Positions 15,238 to 23,900 of a stretch of 51,044 nucleotides of DNA are shown here, in pieces (the stretch's first letter is position 1; each line of letters opens with the position of its first letter). The DNA is taken from the NCBI GenBank assembly GCA_905215775.1, contig CAJMRM010000014.1, positions 1 to 51,044 on the forward strand, given 5' to 3'. Source of the stretch: an uncultured bacterium (GTDB lineage Bacteria; Bacillota; Clostridia; Lachnospirales; Lachnospiraceae). Made by a program: the position numbers and the translations under genes. The notes beneath the pieces were generated by a model that worked only from the letters and a program-made list of their open reading frames with translations, was not told where the DNA came from and made no database searches.

Positions 15238-16722
15238 ATGAAAAAAATGGAAAAAACAGGCCTCCCGGAGGCATTTGTGGAAAAAATGAACCGGCTTTTG
15301 GGCGAAGAGGCCGGAAGCTTTTTTGAAAGCTATGAAAGGGACAGGAGCTTTGGGCTGCGGATCAATCCCCTGAAAGCAGGGGAGCGGCTTCCGGAGTCCC
15401 TGGAGGGACTGGAAAGGATCCCCTGGAGCCAGGAAGGCCTTTATTATCCGGAAGAGCTGCGCCCCGGAAAGAGCCCGCTCCACGAGGCCGGACTTTATTA
15501 TATCCAGGAGCCCAGCGCACAGGCGTGTGCGGAGGGGCTGGCCCCGAAGACGGGAGAGCGGATCCTGGACCTTTGCGCAGCACCGGGAGGAAAGAGCACC
15601 CACCTGGCGGGCAAGATGGGGCAGAAGGGCCTTCTGGTGTGCAATGAGATCCATCCGGCCCGGGCAAAGATCCTGTCCCAGAATATAGAACGCATGGGGA
15701 TCGGGAACGCAGTGGTCACCAACATGGAGCCGGCGGGGCTGGTTCCGTTATTCAGGGAATTTTTTGACGGGATCGCCGTGGACGCTCCCTGCTCTGGTGA
15801 AGGGATGTTCCGGAAGGACGAGAACGCCAGACTGGAGTGGAGTCCCGGTCATGTGGCCATGTGTGCGGACCGGCAGGACCAGATCCTGGACTGTGCGGCC
15901 AGGATGCTGCGGCCCGGCGGCCGGATCCTTTATTCCACCTGTACCTTTTCTCCGGAGGAAAACGAGCAGACGGCGGCCAGATTTCTGGAGCGGCATCCGG
16001 AATTCTGCCTGGAACGGCCGTGCTGCGCCGGCTTCTTTTCCGAGGGAAGGCCGGAATGGGCAGGGCGGGAAGCTGTAAGCGGAGATGCAGAGGATCTCAG
16101 AAAAACTGTCCGTATCTGGCCTCATGAGACAAATGGAGAGGGACATTTTCTGGCGCTTTTTGTGAAAAACGGGGCTGGGGCAGAGGAATGGGACGGCCAT
16201 ACGGCACAGGAAAGCGGACGGAAGGACAGAAAAAAGAAAAAAGGAATGGAAAAAAAGAATCCAGGGAGCCGGGGGGAAAATCCGGAGCTGGCGGAAGTAT
16301 TCCGTTTCTTTAAGGAAAATATAAAGGATCCCCAGAGGCTTCTGGAAGGGAGAAGGATGATTTCCTTCGGAGATCATGTATATCTGGTCCCGGAGGAGAC
16401 CCCGGAGCTCACAGGAGTCCGGGTACTGCGCCCGGGACTCCAGGCGGGAACGCTGAAAAAGGGCCGCATGGAGCCGTCCCACGCCCTGGCCCTGTTCCTG
16501 AAAAAGGAAGAGGTATTCCAGTGGGCAGAACTGGGGACGGGAGAAGCTGCGGCAAAATACCTCAGGGGAGAAGCCATAGGAACCGGAGAGGTGGAGAGTG
16601 CCTCCGGGGAAACGCTGAAGGGCTGGGTGCTGATGACTGTGGACGGCTGCTCCCTGGGCTTTGCAAAGGCGGACCGAGGCGTCCTTAAAAACCATTATCC
16701 CAGGGGCTTAAGGCGTCCGTAA
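15238..16722 (+). CDS. RsmF/RsmB-family rRNA cytosine-C5 methyltransferase
   Basis: This is an S-adenosylmethionine-dependent RNA m5C methyltransferase of 494 residues (NOL1/NOP2/Sun family). The Rossmann core has motif I ILDLCAAPGGKS near residue 109. The two conserved cysteines are present: Cys185 in DAPCSGEG, and the presumed nucleophile Cys235 in STCTFSPEENE. The C-terminal part, after a Lys/Glu-rich linker, resembles the RsmF-type C-terminal and PUA-like domains (MISFGDHVYLVPEE through KGWVLMTVDG). The likely substrate is 16S rRNA, but the exact base cannot be read from sequence. Its 3' end overlaps the convergent pseudouridine synthase gene by 15 bases. Confidence 0.87.
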   Translation: MKKMEKTGLPEAFVEKMNRLLGEEAGSFFESYERDRSFGLRINPLKAGERLPESLEGLERIPWSQEGLYYPEELRPGKSPLHEAGLYYIQEPSAQACAEGLAPKTGERILDLCAAPGGKSTHLAGKMGQKGLLVCNEIHPARAKILSQNIERMGIGNAVVTNMEPAGLVPLFREFFDGIAVDAPCSGEGMFRKDENARLEWSPGHVAMCADRQDQILDCAARMLRPGGRILYSTCTFSPEENEQTAARFLERHPEFCLERPCCAGFFSEGRPEWAGREAVSGDAEDLRKTVRIWPHETNGEGHFLALFVKNGAGAEEWDGHTAQESGRKDRKKKKGMEKKNPGSRGENPELAEVFRFFKENIKDPQRLLEGRRMISFGDHVYLVPEETPELTGVRVLRPGLQAGTLKKGRMEPSHALALFLKKEEVFQWAELGTGEAAAKYLRGEAIGTGEVESASGETLKGWVLMTVDGCSLGFAKADRGVLKNHYPRGLRRP

Positions 16723-17658
16723 GGGGAGCTGCGGCCACAGGGCGCGGAGAATGCCGGAAACCTCCTCCTCCGGGAACAGCCGGGCCATATCCGCCGGCAT
16801 CGGCGCAAAAAAGGACAGGGATGTTCCGGTGACAGGGTGGGAGAACGAGAGCCAGGCAGAGTGAAGGGCCTGACGCTGGATATACCGGAAATTGGGATTG
16901 TAAAGAAAGTCCCCGGGAAGGGGATGGCCAATAGATTTCATATGGACACGGATCTGGTGGGTGCGCCCCGTTTCAAGACGGAGGCGGAGAAGCGATAGAT
17001 CCGTGTTTTTATTGTACAGGAGCCGTTCGTAATGGGTGACGGCGGCCTCTCCGCGGACCGGGTCCGGGATCCGCTCGATGGCCGAGCCCTCCCTGCGGCC
17101 AATGGGAACGGAGACAGTGCCGCAGGCGCCGGTCTTTCCGCAGACGGCGGCCAGATATTCCCGGCAGATCCGGCCGTGTTCCACCTGGCCGGAGAGGAGG
17201 GAGGCACTGAGCCCGTTTTTTGCCACAAGAAGGAGACCCGACGTGTCCTTGTCCAGGCGGTTTACTGCCCGGAACACGAAGGGCTCCTGCTTTTTTCTGA
17301 AATAATCGGCCATGCCGTTGGCCAGGGTATTGCCGTGATTTCCCTGGGAGGGATGGACGGCTGTTCCGGCGGGCTTGTTTACGGCCAGAAGATGCTGGTC
17401 CTCATACAGAATGTCCAGATCCATGGGAACGGGTTCCACGGCTTCAGAACTCTTTTTTTCGGCGATGCGCACCAGAAGCCGGCTTCCGTTTTTCAGGACC
17501 CAGGTGGAGAAAACGGCCGTCCCATCCACAGAAAAGCTGCCGGAGGTGTTTCTTAAGCGGACCACCAGGCGGGAGGAATAGCCCCTGGACTTCAGATATT
17601 CCGCCACAGTCATTCCGGCTTCTCTGGCGGTGATCTCATACATAAATGTTGTTTCCAT
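16708..17658 (-). CDS. RluA-family pseudouridine synthase
   Basis: This 316-residue enzyme converts uridine to pseudouridine in structured RNA. An S4-like N-terminal segment (VAEYLKSRGYSSRLVVRL) precedes the catalytic domain. The active-site Asp136 lies in NRLDKDTSGLLLVAKN, the RluA/RluD signature. ETGRTHQIRVH and IGHPLPGD later in the domain are also typical. The frame stays open far upstream, but ATG 17658 (or ATG 17643) fits the family length; neither has a strong ribosome binding site. rRNA is the likely target, as in RluD. It overlaps the convergent methyltransferase gene by 15 bases. Confidence 0.88.
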   Translation of the reverse strand: METTFMYEITAREAGMTVAEYLKSRGYSSRLVVRLRNTSGSFSVDGTAVFSTWVLKNGSRLLVRIAEKKSSEAVEPVPMDLDILYEDQHLLAVNKPAGTAVHPSQGNHGNTLANGMADYFRKKQEPFVFRAVNRLDKDTSGLLLVAKNGLSASLLSGQVEHGRICREYLAAVCGKTGACGTVSVPIGRREGSAIERIPDPVRGEAAVTHYERLLYNKNTDLSLLRLRLETGRTHQIRVHMKSIGHPLPGDFLYNPNFRYIQRQALHSAWLSFSHPVTGTSLSFFAPMPADMARLFPEEEVSGILRALWPQLPLRTP

Positions 17659-17773
17659 AGGATGGATTTTACCACGATCTTCCGTTTCTGTAAAGAAAGG
17701 CCGGACGGCGGCATATAGTTGTATCAAAACGGATGGGGAAGGCGGCCGGAAACGGCGGCCACAGGAAAAAAAT

Positions 17774-18997
17774 ATGAGGATCAGGAAAACAGGCATACGG
17801 GCGGCAGTTTTGCTGGCCCTGGTATCCTGGCTGTGGACTGTCCCGGCAGAGGCAGCCCAGGGAGCAGGAGAGGAGGTTCCTGGGCTGCCGGAGCTGAAGG
17901 CCCGGGCAGCGGTGCTTATGGACGGGGACACGGGACGGATCCTTTATGGAAAAAATCAAGACCAGGTGCTTCCCATGGCCAGTACCACTAAGATCATGAC
18001 CTGTATCCTGGCTCTGGAAAATGCATCCCTGAACGACGCAGTGAGGGTTTCCTCCTATGCGGCGTCCATGCCGGATGTGCAGCTCAACATCCGGGAAGGG
18101 GAAGCGTACCGTCTGGAGGACCTTTTATATTCCCTTATGCTGGAGTCCCACAATGATACGGCGGTGGCCATTGCAGAGCATGTGGCCGGGACCAGAGAGG
18201 CCTTTGCCGGAATGATGAACCAGAAGGCCAGAGATATCGGCTGCCGGGATACATATTTTATCACTCCCAATGGCCTGGATGCAGAGGATCCGGACACCGG
18301 GCGCATCCATGGAACCACAGCGGCAGAGCTGGCAGGGATCCTCCGATACTGCCTGTTCCAGTCGCCGGAAAAGGAGGCGTTTTTAAAGGTGACCAGGGCT
18401 CCGTCCCATGCCTTTTCAGACCTTTCCAGGACCAGGAGCTTTTCCTGCGTAAATCACAATGCGCTTCTGACCATGACCGAGGGGGCCGTTTCCGGGAAGA
18501 CCGGATTCACAGCTGGGGCCGGCTACTGCTATGTAGGAGCTGTAAAAAAGGGGGAAAAGACGTTCATCGCGGCGCTTTTGGGCTGCGGATGGCCGCCTCA
18601 CCGGACGTACAAGTGGGAGGATATGAGAAAGCTGGTGGCTTTTGGAGATGAAAATTTTGACTTTTATGAAATCCTGAAGGAAATGCCGGAGCCGGCTCCT
18701 GTGCCAGTGAAAAACGGGATCGGAAAGCAGGCCGGACTCACTGTGGGATACCCGGAGCCGGCTTCTCTGAAGATCCTGATGAACCGGAATGAGCCGGTGA
18801 CCATAAAAAAGAAGATCGCGAGGGAGCTTACGGCCCCGGTGACCGCCGGCATGGCGGCCGGGCAGGTGGACTACTATGTGGGGGAGGACCTGGTGGCCAG
18901 CTTCCCTGTGGCCGTTTCGGAGGATGTGGGACGATGGGATCTGGAATTTTGTGTGAAAACCCTTTTAAATGGATTTTTATTCTGTTATAATGGATAA
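17774..18997 (+). CDS. D-alanyl-D-alanine carboxypeptidase (DacF type, S11 family)
   Basis: This is a penicillin-binding protein that trims the terminal D-Ala from peptidoglycan stem peptides. The 407-residue precursor has a cleavable signal ending near AEAAQ (28-29). The active-site motifs are intact: Ser70 and Lys73 in STTK, Ser125 and Asn127 in SHN, and Lys242-Thr-Gly in SGKTGFTAG. A C-terminal beta-rich domain (about 290-390) follows, as in PBP5-type enzymes. The protein ends in a hydrophobic stretch (LLNGFLFCYNG) that may act as a membrane anchor. ATG 17774 has AGGA upstream. DacF in Bacillus is sporulation-linked; that role here is an inference. Confidence 0.88.
   Translation: MRIRKTGIRAAVLLALVSWLWTVPAEAAQGAGEEVPGLPELKARAAVLMDGDTGRILYGKNQDQVLPMASTTKIMTCILALENASLNDAVRVSSYAASMPDVQLNIREGEAYRLEDLLYSLMLESHNDTAVAIAEHVAGTREAFAGMMNQKARDIGCRDTYFITPNGLDAEDPDTGRIHGTTAAELAGILRYCLFQSPEKEAFLKVTRAPSHAFSDLSRTRSFSCVNHNALLTMTEGAVSGKTGFTAGAGYCYVGAVKKGEKTFIAALLGCGWPPHRTYKWEDMRKLVAFGDENFDFYEILKEMPEPAPVPVKNGIGKQAGLTVGYPEPASLKILMNRNEPVTIKKKIARELTAPVTAGMAAGQVDYYVGEDLVASFPVAVSEDVGRWDLEFCVKTLLNGFLFCYNG
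18983..18991 (+). promoter_or_regulatory. Extended -10 promoter inside the end of the carboxypeptidase gene
   Basis: TGTTATAAT matches the extended -10 form (TGnTATAAT). The -35 region is poor (TTTTAA). Transcription would begin around 18998, just before the HD-domain gene and its AAGGAGG site. Confidence 0.5.
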
Positions 18998-19026
18998 AGT
19001 TTTAGCAAATGAAGGAGGCAGAATAC

Positions 19027-19629
19027 ATGAGGACTGCGCTTACAAGAGAAAAGGCCATTGGACTTTTGAGAGAATACAATAAGGAGCCGTTCCACGTACT
19101 CCATGGACTGACGGTGGGAGGCGTTTTAAAGTGGTACGCCGGGGAACTGGGGTATGGAGATGAGGCTGATTTCTGGGAAATCTGCGGGATCCTCCACGAC
19201 ATTGATTTTGAACAGTACCCGGAGGAGCACTGTCTGGCGGCTCCCGGACTTTTAAGGAAGGGCGGAGCCGAGGAGGAAGTGATCCATGCGGTCTGCAGCC
19301 ATTGCTACGGACATCATCCGGAGATCACGGCTAAGCCGGACCACGAAATGGAGAAGGTCCTTTATGCGGCTGACGAGCTGACCGGACTCATCGGGGCAGC
19401 GGCAAAGATGCGGCCGTCGAAAAGCTGCCAGGATATGGAGGTATCCAGTCTGAAAAAGAAATTCAAGGACAAACGGTTTGCAGCCGGCTGTTCCCGGGAC
19501 ATCATCGCCCAGGGGGCAGAGCAGCTTGGATGGGATCTGACAGAGCTGATGGATCGGACGATCCAGGCCATGCGCTCCTGCGAGGAGCCTGTGCGCGTAG
19601 AAATGGAAGCCATGGGCTTAGAGGCGTAA
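19027..19629 (+). CDS. HD-domain phosphohydrolase
   Basis: This 200-residue cytoplasmic protein belongs to the HD superfamily of metal-dependent phosphohydrolases. The metal-binding His57-Asp58 is seen in CGILHDIDFEQYPEE, with a His in FHVLHG (residue 26) and further His residues in HAVCSHCYGHHPEI. The substrate is unknown; relatives are annotated only as HD hydrolases. ATG 19027 is chosen over ATG 19009 because AAGGAGG lies eight bases before 19027, that is, inside the longer frame. A likely promoter lies just upstream. No terminator with a T run follows. Confidence 0.82.
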   Translation: MRTALTREKAIGLLREYNKEPFHVLHGLTVGGVLKWYAGELGYGDEADFWEICGILHDIDFEQYPEEHCLAAPGLLRKGGAEEEVIHAVCSHCYGHHPEITAKPDHEMEKVLYAADELTGLIGAAAKMRPSKSCQDMEVSSLKKKFKDKRFAAGCSRDIIAQGAEQLGWDLTELMDRTIQAMRSCEEPVRVEMEAMGLEA

Positions 19630-19686
19630 AAGAGGACGCGTCCAGAGATGGGGAGGTCCCGGGGCACCTGGGCCGGAAACGGGAGC

Positions 19687-20049
19687 CTAAGGGGCTCCCA
19701 TGACCCGGGCGGTCATCCGGTTGGGAAGACATACGATCATCTCTCCGTCCTGGCTGACCTGTCCCTGATCCATACAGATCTTATCGGGGCAGGAGGCCTC
19801 GGTGACCCACGCCCTTCCGCCGCGGATCATAAAGCGGTTGACGCCGCCCGCGCCGTTTTCTACGGTATATTCCTGGTCCTTATGAAGATCCAGGGTCTGG
19901 ATCACGGTCCCGTCCACGGAAATTTCCAGAAATGCTGCTGGCCTGGAGTGGACGGCCTGGTTCAGGATAAAAATAAGGAGCGCCGCCAGGAGCACGGCTC
20001 CGGCCAGAAAAAGCTCCCGTTTTCCAGCTGGTCTGTTTTTCTGTTCCAT
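19687..20049 (-). CDS. NusG domain II-containing exported protein
   Basis: This 120-residue protein has one N-terminal membrane helix (residues 12-30, LFLAGAVLLAALLIFIL) and an outer domain of the NusG_II family. The domain has the family pair of cysteines in ASCPDKICMDQG and the ending GEMIVCLPNRM. Despite the name it is not a transcription factor. It often sits next to ApbE and Gx-transporter genes in Clostridia, as here: apbE begins five bases upstream on the same strand and is transcribed first. The role is unknown, presumably linked to extracellular redox or flavin proteins. Confidence 0.83.
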   Translation of the reverse strand: MEQKNRPAGKRELFLAGAVLLAALLIFILNQAVHSRPAAFLEISVDGTVIQTLDLHKDQEYTVENGAGGVNRFMIRGGRAWVTEASCPDKICMDQGQVSQDGEMIVCLPNRMTARVMGAP

Positions 20050-20054
20050 AGACT

Positions 20055-21080
20055 CTAATCCTTTCGCAAAAATCTTTCCATACCGTCGGAATAGAAGATC
20101 TGGTAATCCTCGTCGATGAAGCAGGCGTACACGCCGTCCATGGAATTTACCAGCTCCATGCCCCGGGAAAGTCCCAGGGAAAAGCAGGTGGTGGAGAGCG
20201 CGTCTCCATCGACTGACCGCTCGGACAGGATCGTCACCGAGATCAGGCCGTTGTCATAGGGATAGCCGGTGGACGGATCCAGGATGTGATGGTAATTTTT
20301 CCCGTTTTCCACAAAATGCCGTTCATAAACTCCGGAGGCCACCACGGACAGGCCGGAAACCTCCACCTGGGCAAAGGTTTCATCCCGTTCTGCAAAGGGC
20401 TTCTGAAGCCCAACCGTAAATGGTGTGCCGTCGGGACGGCTTCCCACGCAGAGGACATTTCCTCCAAGATTGATCATGGCGCTCTGTACGCCGGCTTCCA
20501 GGAGATATTGCTTCAGCTGGTCGGCGATATAGCCTTTGGCAACGGCGCCCAGATCGATGGAGGTATCAGGCGAGAGGAAGGTCAGGGTTTTGTGCGGTGC
20601 GTCCAGCCGGAGGTTTTTATATCCGGTTTTTTTCCGCGCCTCCTCAATGGCCTCTGCCGGAGGGACTGCATGGGGGGAGCCGCTGAAATTCCAAAGGGAG
20701 CTTAGGGGCTCGGTGGTGATGTCAAAGGCGCCGCCGGATAGCTCACAGTAGGAAAGGGCAGTGGCCAGGAGATCCGTCATATCGTCGGACAGGGGGTACG
20801 TTCCGGTGCCGTTTTCCCGGTGGTTTAACTGGTATACCTCGCTTCCGGCCAGGGTGCGGCTGAAGCGGTTTTCGTATTCCCGGCACAGATCCATGGCTCC
20901 GTCCAGGATGGACTCGTCTTTGGAATCGTAAATGGCAATATCCACAAAGGTATTCAGAAGAAAATCCGAGCGGTGGATCGGGAGGTCCGCCGGCGTCGTT
21001 CCCGGCGGTTTTATAAAGCAGAGGGCTGCCAGAAGGACAGCGGCCCCCAGTACAGGTGCCAGACGGGGGAACCTTTTCAT
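20055..21080 (-). CDS. apbE: FAD:protein FMN transferase, ApbE family
   Basis: This enzyme attaches FMN covalently to Thr or Ser of exported flavoproteins such as Rnf or Nqr subunits. The protein is 341 residues from ATG 21080; a longer TTG start at 21125 is less likely. The N-terminus has a hydrophobic export signal (LAPVLGAAVLLAALC); the Cys could be a weak lipobox but the residue before it is Leu. Family motifs are seen: SGGAFDITTEPLSSLW, SIDLGAVAKGYIAD, MINLGGNV, HHILDPSTGYP and VDGDALSTTCFSLG. It is in one unit with the NusG-II gene. No rnf genes are in view, so the flavoprotein partner is elsewhere. Confidence 0.88.
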   Translation of the reverse strand: MKRFPRLAPVLGAAVLLAALCFIKPPGTTPADLPIHRSDFLLNTFVDIAIYDSKDESILDGAMDLCREYENRFSRTLAGSEVYQLNHRENGTGTYPLSDDMTDLLATALSYCELSGGAFDITTEPLSSLWNFSGSPHAVPPAEAIEEARKKTGYKNLRLDAPHKTLTFLSPDTSIDLGAVAKGYIADQLKQYLLEAGVQSAMINLGGNVLCVGSRPDGTPFTVGLQKPFAERDETFAQVEVSGLSVVASGVYERHFVENGKNYHHILDPSTGYPYDNGLISVTILSERSVDGDALSTTCFSLGLSRGMELVNSMDGVYACFIDEDYQIFYSDGMERFLRKD

Positions 21081-21249
21081 AAAACAGATACCATTCTTTC
21101 TATAAGATCGGAGGGGAGTCTGCAAAGGACAGGCGGATGCTGGAAGGAGCAGGCGGCCTACTATGGGCAGCGGTCCCCCTATGGATTTGGAACAGGTCTC
21201 ATTCTAGCAAATGGACCATGCAAAGTCAAGACGGGAGGAACAGGGGAGA

Positions 21250-21771
21250 TTGAAGAAAAATACATCAGAAAGAGCGGAGCGGGCGGCCCTGTACGGCCTG
21301 CTCACAGCCCTGGCCATGGTGCTGGGATTTGTGGAGAGCCTGATCCCGGTCCCGCTTCCGGTGCCGGGGATCCGCCTGGGACTGGCGAACCTGGTAACGG
21401 TGGCGGGACTTTACCTGGTGGGGATCCGGGGGACGGCAGCGGTGACGGTGCTCCGTATCGTCCTTACGGGCCTTTCCTTTGGAAATCCGTACAGCATGGC
21501 TTACGGGCTTTCGGGCAGCTTCCTGAGCCTGAGCGTCATGGCGGCCGCTAAAAAAAGACAGTGGTTTTCCCCGGTGGGAGTCAGCATTCTGGGGGGGATC
21601 GCCCATAATGTGGGTCAGGTCACCTTTGCGGCCCTCATCGTCCGTACAGCCGGCGTGTTTTATTATCTGCCGGCGCTTCTGGCCGCCGGCTGCGCGGCGG
21701 GAGCTGCCATTGGAATCGTGGGCGGGATCCTGGCGGACAGGCTTTCACAATTTGTGAAAAACAGGAATTAA
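21250..21771 (+). CDS. Gx transporter / heptaprenyl diphosphate synthase component I-like membrane protein
   Basis: This integral membrane protein of about 173 residues has five or more helices. It belongs to the family annotated as Gx transporter or HepS component I, related to ECF-type substrate-binding subunits. Characteristic segments are LVESLIPVP-like (FVESLIPVPLPVPGIRLGLAN), TVLRIVLTGL, and SGSFLSLSVM. I chose TTG 21250, behind GGGAGG and AGGGGAG; ATG 21211 in frame is the alternative but has no ribosome binding site. It is divergent from apbE and NusG-II, a neighbour set common in Clostridia. The substrate is unknown. Confidence 0.78.
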   Translation: MKKNTSERAERAALYGLLTALAMVLGFVESLIPVPLPVPGIRLGLANLVTVAGLYLVGIRGTAAVTVLRIVLTGLSFGNPYSMAYGLSGSFLSLSVMAAAKKRQWFSPVGVSILGGIAHNVGQVTFAALIVRTAGVFYYLPALLAAGCAAGAAIGIVGGILADRLSQFVKNRN

Positions 21772-21774
21772 AGA

Positions 21775-21803
21775 TTGTATTGTCTGCCGGGAACGGCTAT
21801 AAT
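21775..21803 (+). promoter_or_regulatory. Promoter of galT
   Basis: TTGTAT (21775-21780), a 17-base spacer and TATAAT (21798-21803) lie directly after the Gx-transporter stop. Transcription would start near 21810 and the galT ATG is at 21841. An upstream in-frame start for galT at 21775 would overlap this promoter, which supports the later start. Confidence 0.75.
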
Positions 21804-21840
21804 TAAACAAATGGAATTATTTTATTTGGGAGTGGAAAAT

Positions 21841-23346
21841 ATGAAAATGATCAATGAAGCAGTCCGGGATCTGGTACAGTACGGTCTGGATACAGGACTT
21901 TTAGGAGAAGAGGACAGGTATTATGCCAGAAACCAGATCCTGAGGCTTCTGGGACTTACAGAATATGAGGAGCCTGAGACGGCGGAAAAGAAGGAAGGGC
22001 TGGAGCAGACCCTGAAGACGCTTCTGGATTACGCGGCGCAAAAGGGGCTCCTGGAGCACGACAGCGTGGTCTACCGGGACTTGTTTGACACAAAGCTGAT
22101 GAACTGCCTGATGCCCAGGCCCAGTGAGGTGGCCCGCAGGTTCAGGGAGCTTTACAGGGAGAGCCCGGAGGCAGCCACCGGCTATTTTTACAAGCTGAGC
22201 CAGGATTCAGACTATATCCGCAGATACCGGATATGCAAGGATATGAAATGGGTGGCGGAAACGGAATACGGAGATCTGGACGTGACTGTAAACCTTTCTA
22301 AGCCGGAAAAGGATCCCAAGGCCATTGCCGCTGCCAAGCTGGCGAAGCAGAGCGGCTATCCCAAGTGTCTTTTATGCGTGGAGAACGTGGGGTATGCCGG
22401 CCGGGCAGACCATCCGGCCCGGGACAGCCACCGGATCATCCCCCTGTCCCTGGGTGGAGAGGCGTTCGGCTTCCAGTATTCTCCCTATGTGTACTACAAT
22501 GAGCACTGTATCGTGTTCAATCAAAGCCATGTGCCCATGAAGATCGACAGGAGCACCTTTGTGAAGCTGTTCGATTTTGTAAGGCAGTTCCCCCATTACT
22601 TCCTGGGCTCCAACGCCGATCTTCCCATCGTCGGAGGCTCCATCCTGACCCACGACCATTTCCAGGGCGGTCACTACGAATTTGCCATGGCCAAGGCTCC
22701 GGTGGAAGAAAAGCTGGAGTTTAAGGGCTTTGAGGACGTGGAGGCCGGGATCGTCAAATGGCCCATGTCCGTGATCCGCTTAAATGGAAAGGACAGTGAA
22801 CGGATCGTGGACCTGGCTGATAAGCTCCTGAGGGCATGGCGCGGATATACGGACGAGGCGGCCTTTATCTTTGCAGAGACCGGCGGAGAGCCTCATAACA
22901 CGATCACTCCCATTGCCAGGATGCGGGACGGCCGCTTTGAGATGGATCTGGTGCTGAGAAACAACATCACCACGGAGGAGCATCCCCTGGGTGTGTACCA
23001 TCCCCATGAAAAGCTGCACCACATCAAGAAAGAGAACATCGGACTCATTGAGGTCATGGGACTGGCTGTGCTTCCGGCCCGCTTAAAGGAAGAACTGGCG
23101 CTTCTGGCCGGCTATATGACGGAGGGAAAGGACATCCGCAGCAGCGAGGTCATCGCAAAGCATGCAGACTGGGTGGAGGAATTCCTTCCGAACTATGGAA
23201 CTGTGACAAAGGAAAATGTGATGGATATCTTAAAGACCGAGGTGGGCCGCGTATTCGCTGAGGTCCTGGAGGACGCCGGCGTTTATAAGCGGACCGGGGA
23301 GGGAAGAGCTGCGTTTCTGCGCTTTACCGATTCGGTGAACCGGTGA
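21841..23346 (+). CDS. galT: UDP-glucose--hexose-1-phosphate uridylyltransferase, class II GalT
   Basis: This is the Leloir-pathway enzyme exchanging UMP between UDP-glucose and galactose-1-phosphate. The 501-residue protein has the class II (Firmicutes) layout. Recognisable segments are KCLLCVENVGYAGR, SPYVYYNEHCIVFNQSH, GGSILTHDHFQGG (His-rich catalytic region), FAETGGEPHNTITP and YHPHEKLHHIKKENIGLIEV. ATG 21841 is preceded by GGGAG; ATG 21847 is possible. The galK and galE genes are not adjacent. It has its own promoter. Confidence in family is high. Confidence 0.92.
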   Translation: MKMINEAVRDLVQYGLDTGLLGEEDRYYARNQILRLLGLTEYEEPETAEKKEGLEQTLKTLLDYAAQKGLLEHDSVVYRDLFDTKLMNCLMPRPSEVARRFRELYRESPEAATGYFYKLSQDSDYIRRYRICKDMKWVAETEYGDLDVTVNLSKPEKDPKAIAAAKLAKQSGYPKCLLCVENVGYAGRADHPARDSHRIIPLSLGGEAFGFQYSPYVYYNEHCIVFNQSHVPMKIDRSTFVKLFDFVRQFPHYFLGSNADLPIVGGSILTHDHFQGGHYEFAMAKAPVEEKLEFKGFEDVEAGIVKWPMSVIRLNGKDSERIVDLADKLLRAWRGYTDEAAFIFAETGGEPHNTITPIARMRDGRFEMDLVLRNNITTEEHPLGVYHPHEKLHHIKKENIGLIEVMGLAVLPARLKEELALLAGYMTEGKDIRSSEVIAKHADWVEEFLPNYGTVTKENVMDILKTEVGRVFAEVLEDAGVYKRTGEGRAAFLRFTDSVNR

Positions 23347-23474
23347 TTTTTGTCAAATTCCTTAACATTTCCATAAGAAAGTGGGAACTGCTCGCCAACC
23401 GGAAGAAATTGTGCTATATTATCTGTGAGGCGGCGCCGGGCAGCGCCGCTTTGCAGAAAGGATAAGGAGAACAT

Positions 23475-23900
23475 ATGCTGAACGAAGAAAAGATCCGGAT
23501 GATGACAGGGATCGCCATGTTTGAAAAAAAAGCCGGAAGGGATATCCTTCCTGCCAGCCGGTATTTTAAGAGCGATTATGTCGGCGGCCGTATGATCCGC
23601 TCCTTCATTTTTTACACGCTTTCCAGCATGCTGTGCCTGGCCCTCTGGATCCTCTATCAGATGGAGGATATTATGAGCACCATGGACCTTACCATACTCC
23701 TGGCGTCGGCAAAGCATGTGGCCTTATTCTATGCCGCCGGACTTCTGATCTATCTGACCGTCACTTACTGGATCTATTCCAGACGGTATGAACGGGCCAG
23801 CAAAGGCATGAAGATCTATCAGGCCAAGCTGCGCCGTCTGGAGAAAAAATATGAAGCTCCCTCTGTACAGGGAGAAAGCGAGGAGGAACGGCGCGTATGA
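23475..23900 (+). CDS. Two-helix membrane protein upstream of the c-di-AMP genes, unknown
   Basis: This 141-residue protein has a soluble N-terminal part (about 1-42), two membrane helices (about 45-63 and 78-98) and a basic, helical C-terminal cytoplasmic part ending in an acidic tail. I recognise no family. A 7-bp hairpin (GCGGCGC/GCGCCGC) lies in the leader before its AGGAG site. It overlaps the next gene through ATGA, so the two products are probably made together. Position suggests it belongs to the cdaA-cdaR transcription unit. Confidence 0.65.
   Translation: MLNEEKIRMMTGIAMFEKKAGRDILPASRYFKSDYVGGRMIRSFIFYTLSSMLCLALWILYQMEDIMSTMDLTILLASAKHVALFYAAGLLIYLTVTYWIYSRRYERASKGMKIYQAKLRRLEKKYEAPSVQGESEEERRV

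Noticed and set aside
14965..15654. Reverse frame of about 229 codons across the methyltransferase start
   Set aside because: It overlaps two better supported genes and has no conserved features.
19681..19699. GGGAGCC/GGCTCCC hairpin as terminator of the NusG-II gene
   Set aside because: A stable stem overlaps the stop codon but no T run follows on either strand.
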